DNA of 5,750 nucleotides from Robiginitomaculum sp. (GTDB lineage: Bacteria; Pseudomonadota; Alphaproteobacteria; Caulobacterales; Maricaulaceae): NCBI GenBank assembly GCA_002733385.1, contig NVVO01000039.1:15770-21519 (forward strand). The letters run 5' to 3'. A model generated the notes under the pieces. The model made no database searches. It was not told where the DNA came from and saw only the letters and a program-made list of their open reading frames with translations. Made by a program: the position numbers and the translations under genes. Below, piece by piece: positions 5,643 to 5,750 of this stretch; positions within the stretch are counted from its first letter, which is position 1; each line of letters opens with the position of its first letter.

Positions 5643-5655
5643 GACACTACACTAG
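5640..5655 (+). mobile_element. Probable right end of the IS630 remnant
   Basis: TAGGACACTACACTAG follows directly on the transposase stop. IS630-type elements commonly end very close to the stop codon and insert at a TA, and the final CTAG supplies that dinucleotide. No matching left terminal repeat is found in the window, in keeping with loss of the left half. An eight-base palindrome, GAGCGCTC (5655-5662), abuts the end. Confidence 0.38.
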
Positions 5656-5666
5656 AGCGCTCCGTG

Positions 5667-5750
5667 TTAAATCATATCCATTTGACTGGTTTTTCCCGTT
5701 CGCTGGCTAGGCGAGCCACGTGCAGTGGCCTTATTGGCCACAATCGGGGC
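5667..5750 (-). other. Open minus-strand frame at window edge, unresolved
   Basis: Minus-strand codons from 5750 stay open to TAA 5667-5669 and end with SPSQRTGKTSQMDMI. This could be the C-terminus of a gene lying beyond the window. It does not look like SdhA, and a plus-strand frame is equally open here, so I cannot call a gene. Confidence 0.15.
5705..5741. repeat. Cluster of overlapping hairpins
   Basis: Three stems are packed into 37 bases: GGCT/AGCC (5705-5708 with 5714-5717), GCCAC/GTGGC (5715-5719 with 5725-5729), and a perfect GTGGCC/GGCCAC (5725-5730 with 5736-5741) with loop TTATT. The second and third share an arm and so exclude each other. No T-run follows on either strand within the window. 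Confidence 0.5.

Overview
The window looks like chromosomal DNA of an alphaproteobacterium with moderate G+C. The evidence is the character of ZapE and SdhB, the type of 2-hydroxychromene-2-carboxylate isomerase relative, and codon usage. A marine Maricaulales/Hyphomonadaceae-like source is possible but is only an impression. Five genes have recognisable functions or families, and one secreted protein is unrecognised. The rest is decayed or mobile DNA. I found no undescribed multi-gene system. The interest lies in genome-decay features around sdhB.

Left part (1-2655, all + strand): a 44-residue single-span peptide (39-173) overlaps the start of zapE (163-1308), an AFG1-type P-loop ATPase that carries a PKSR x3 slippage repeat. 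A four-helix GtrA-like membrane protein (1353-1805) and an HX5D-type glycerolipid acyltransferase (1861-2655) follow with short gaps, so all four may be co-transcribed. The last two suggest envelope lipid or polysaccharide work.

Middle part (2656-4000): a 164-base gap holds a hairpin and a good sigma70-like promoter. It leads into a glutathione-dependent, thioredoxin-fold isomerase that probably starts at a TTG codon (2820-3461). A secreted protein of unknown function (3494-4000) converges on it from the minus strand. Its likely promoter lies inside the tail of a dead M20/DapE-like peptidase remnant (4048-4191).

Right part (4001-5750): sdhB, the iron-sulfur subunit of succinate dehydrogenase, is intact on the minus strand (4238-5032). 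Its 3' end carries a 14-base tandem duplication that forms a hairpin. The place just upstream, where sdhA normally sits, is occupied by AT-rich DNA with a possible insertion-sequence end and a truncated, frameshifted IS630-family transposase (about 5278-5642). The last 90 bases hold a cluster of overlapping hairpins and no recognisable gene.
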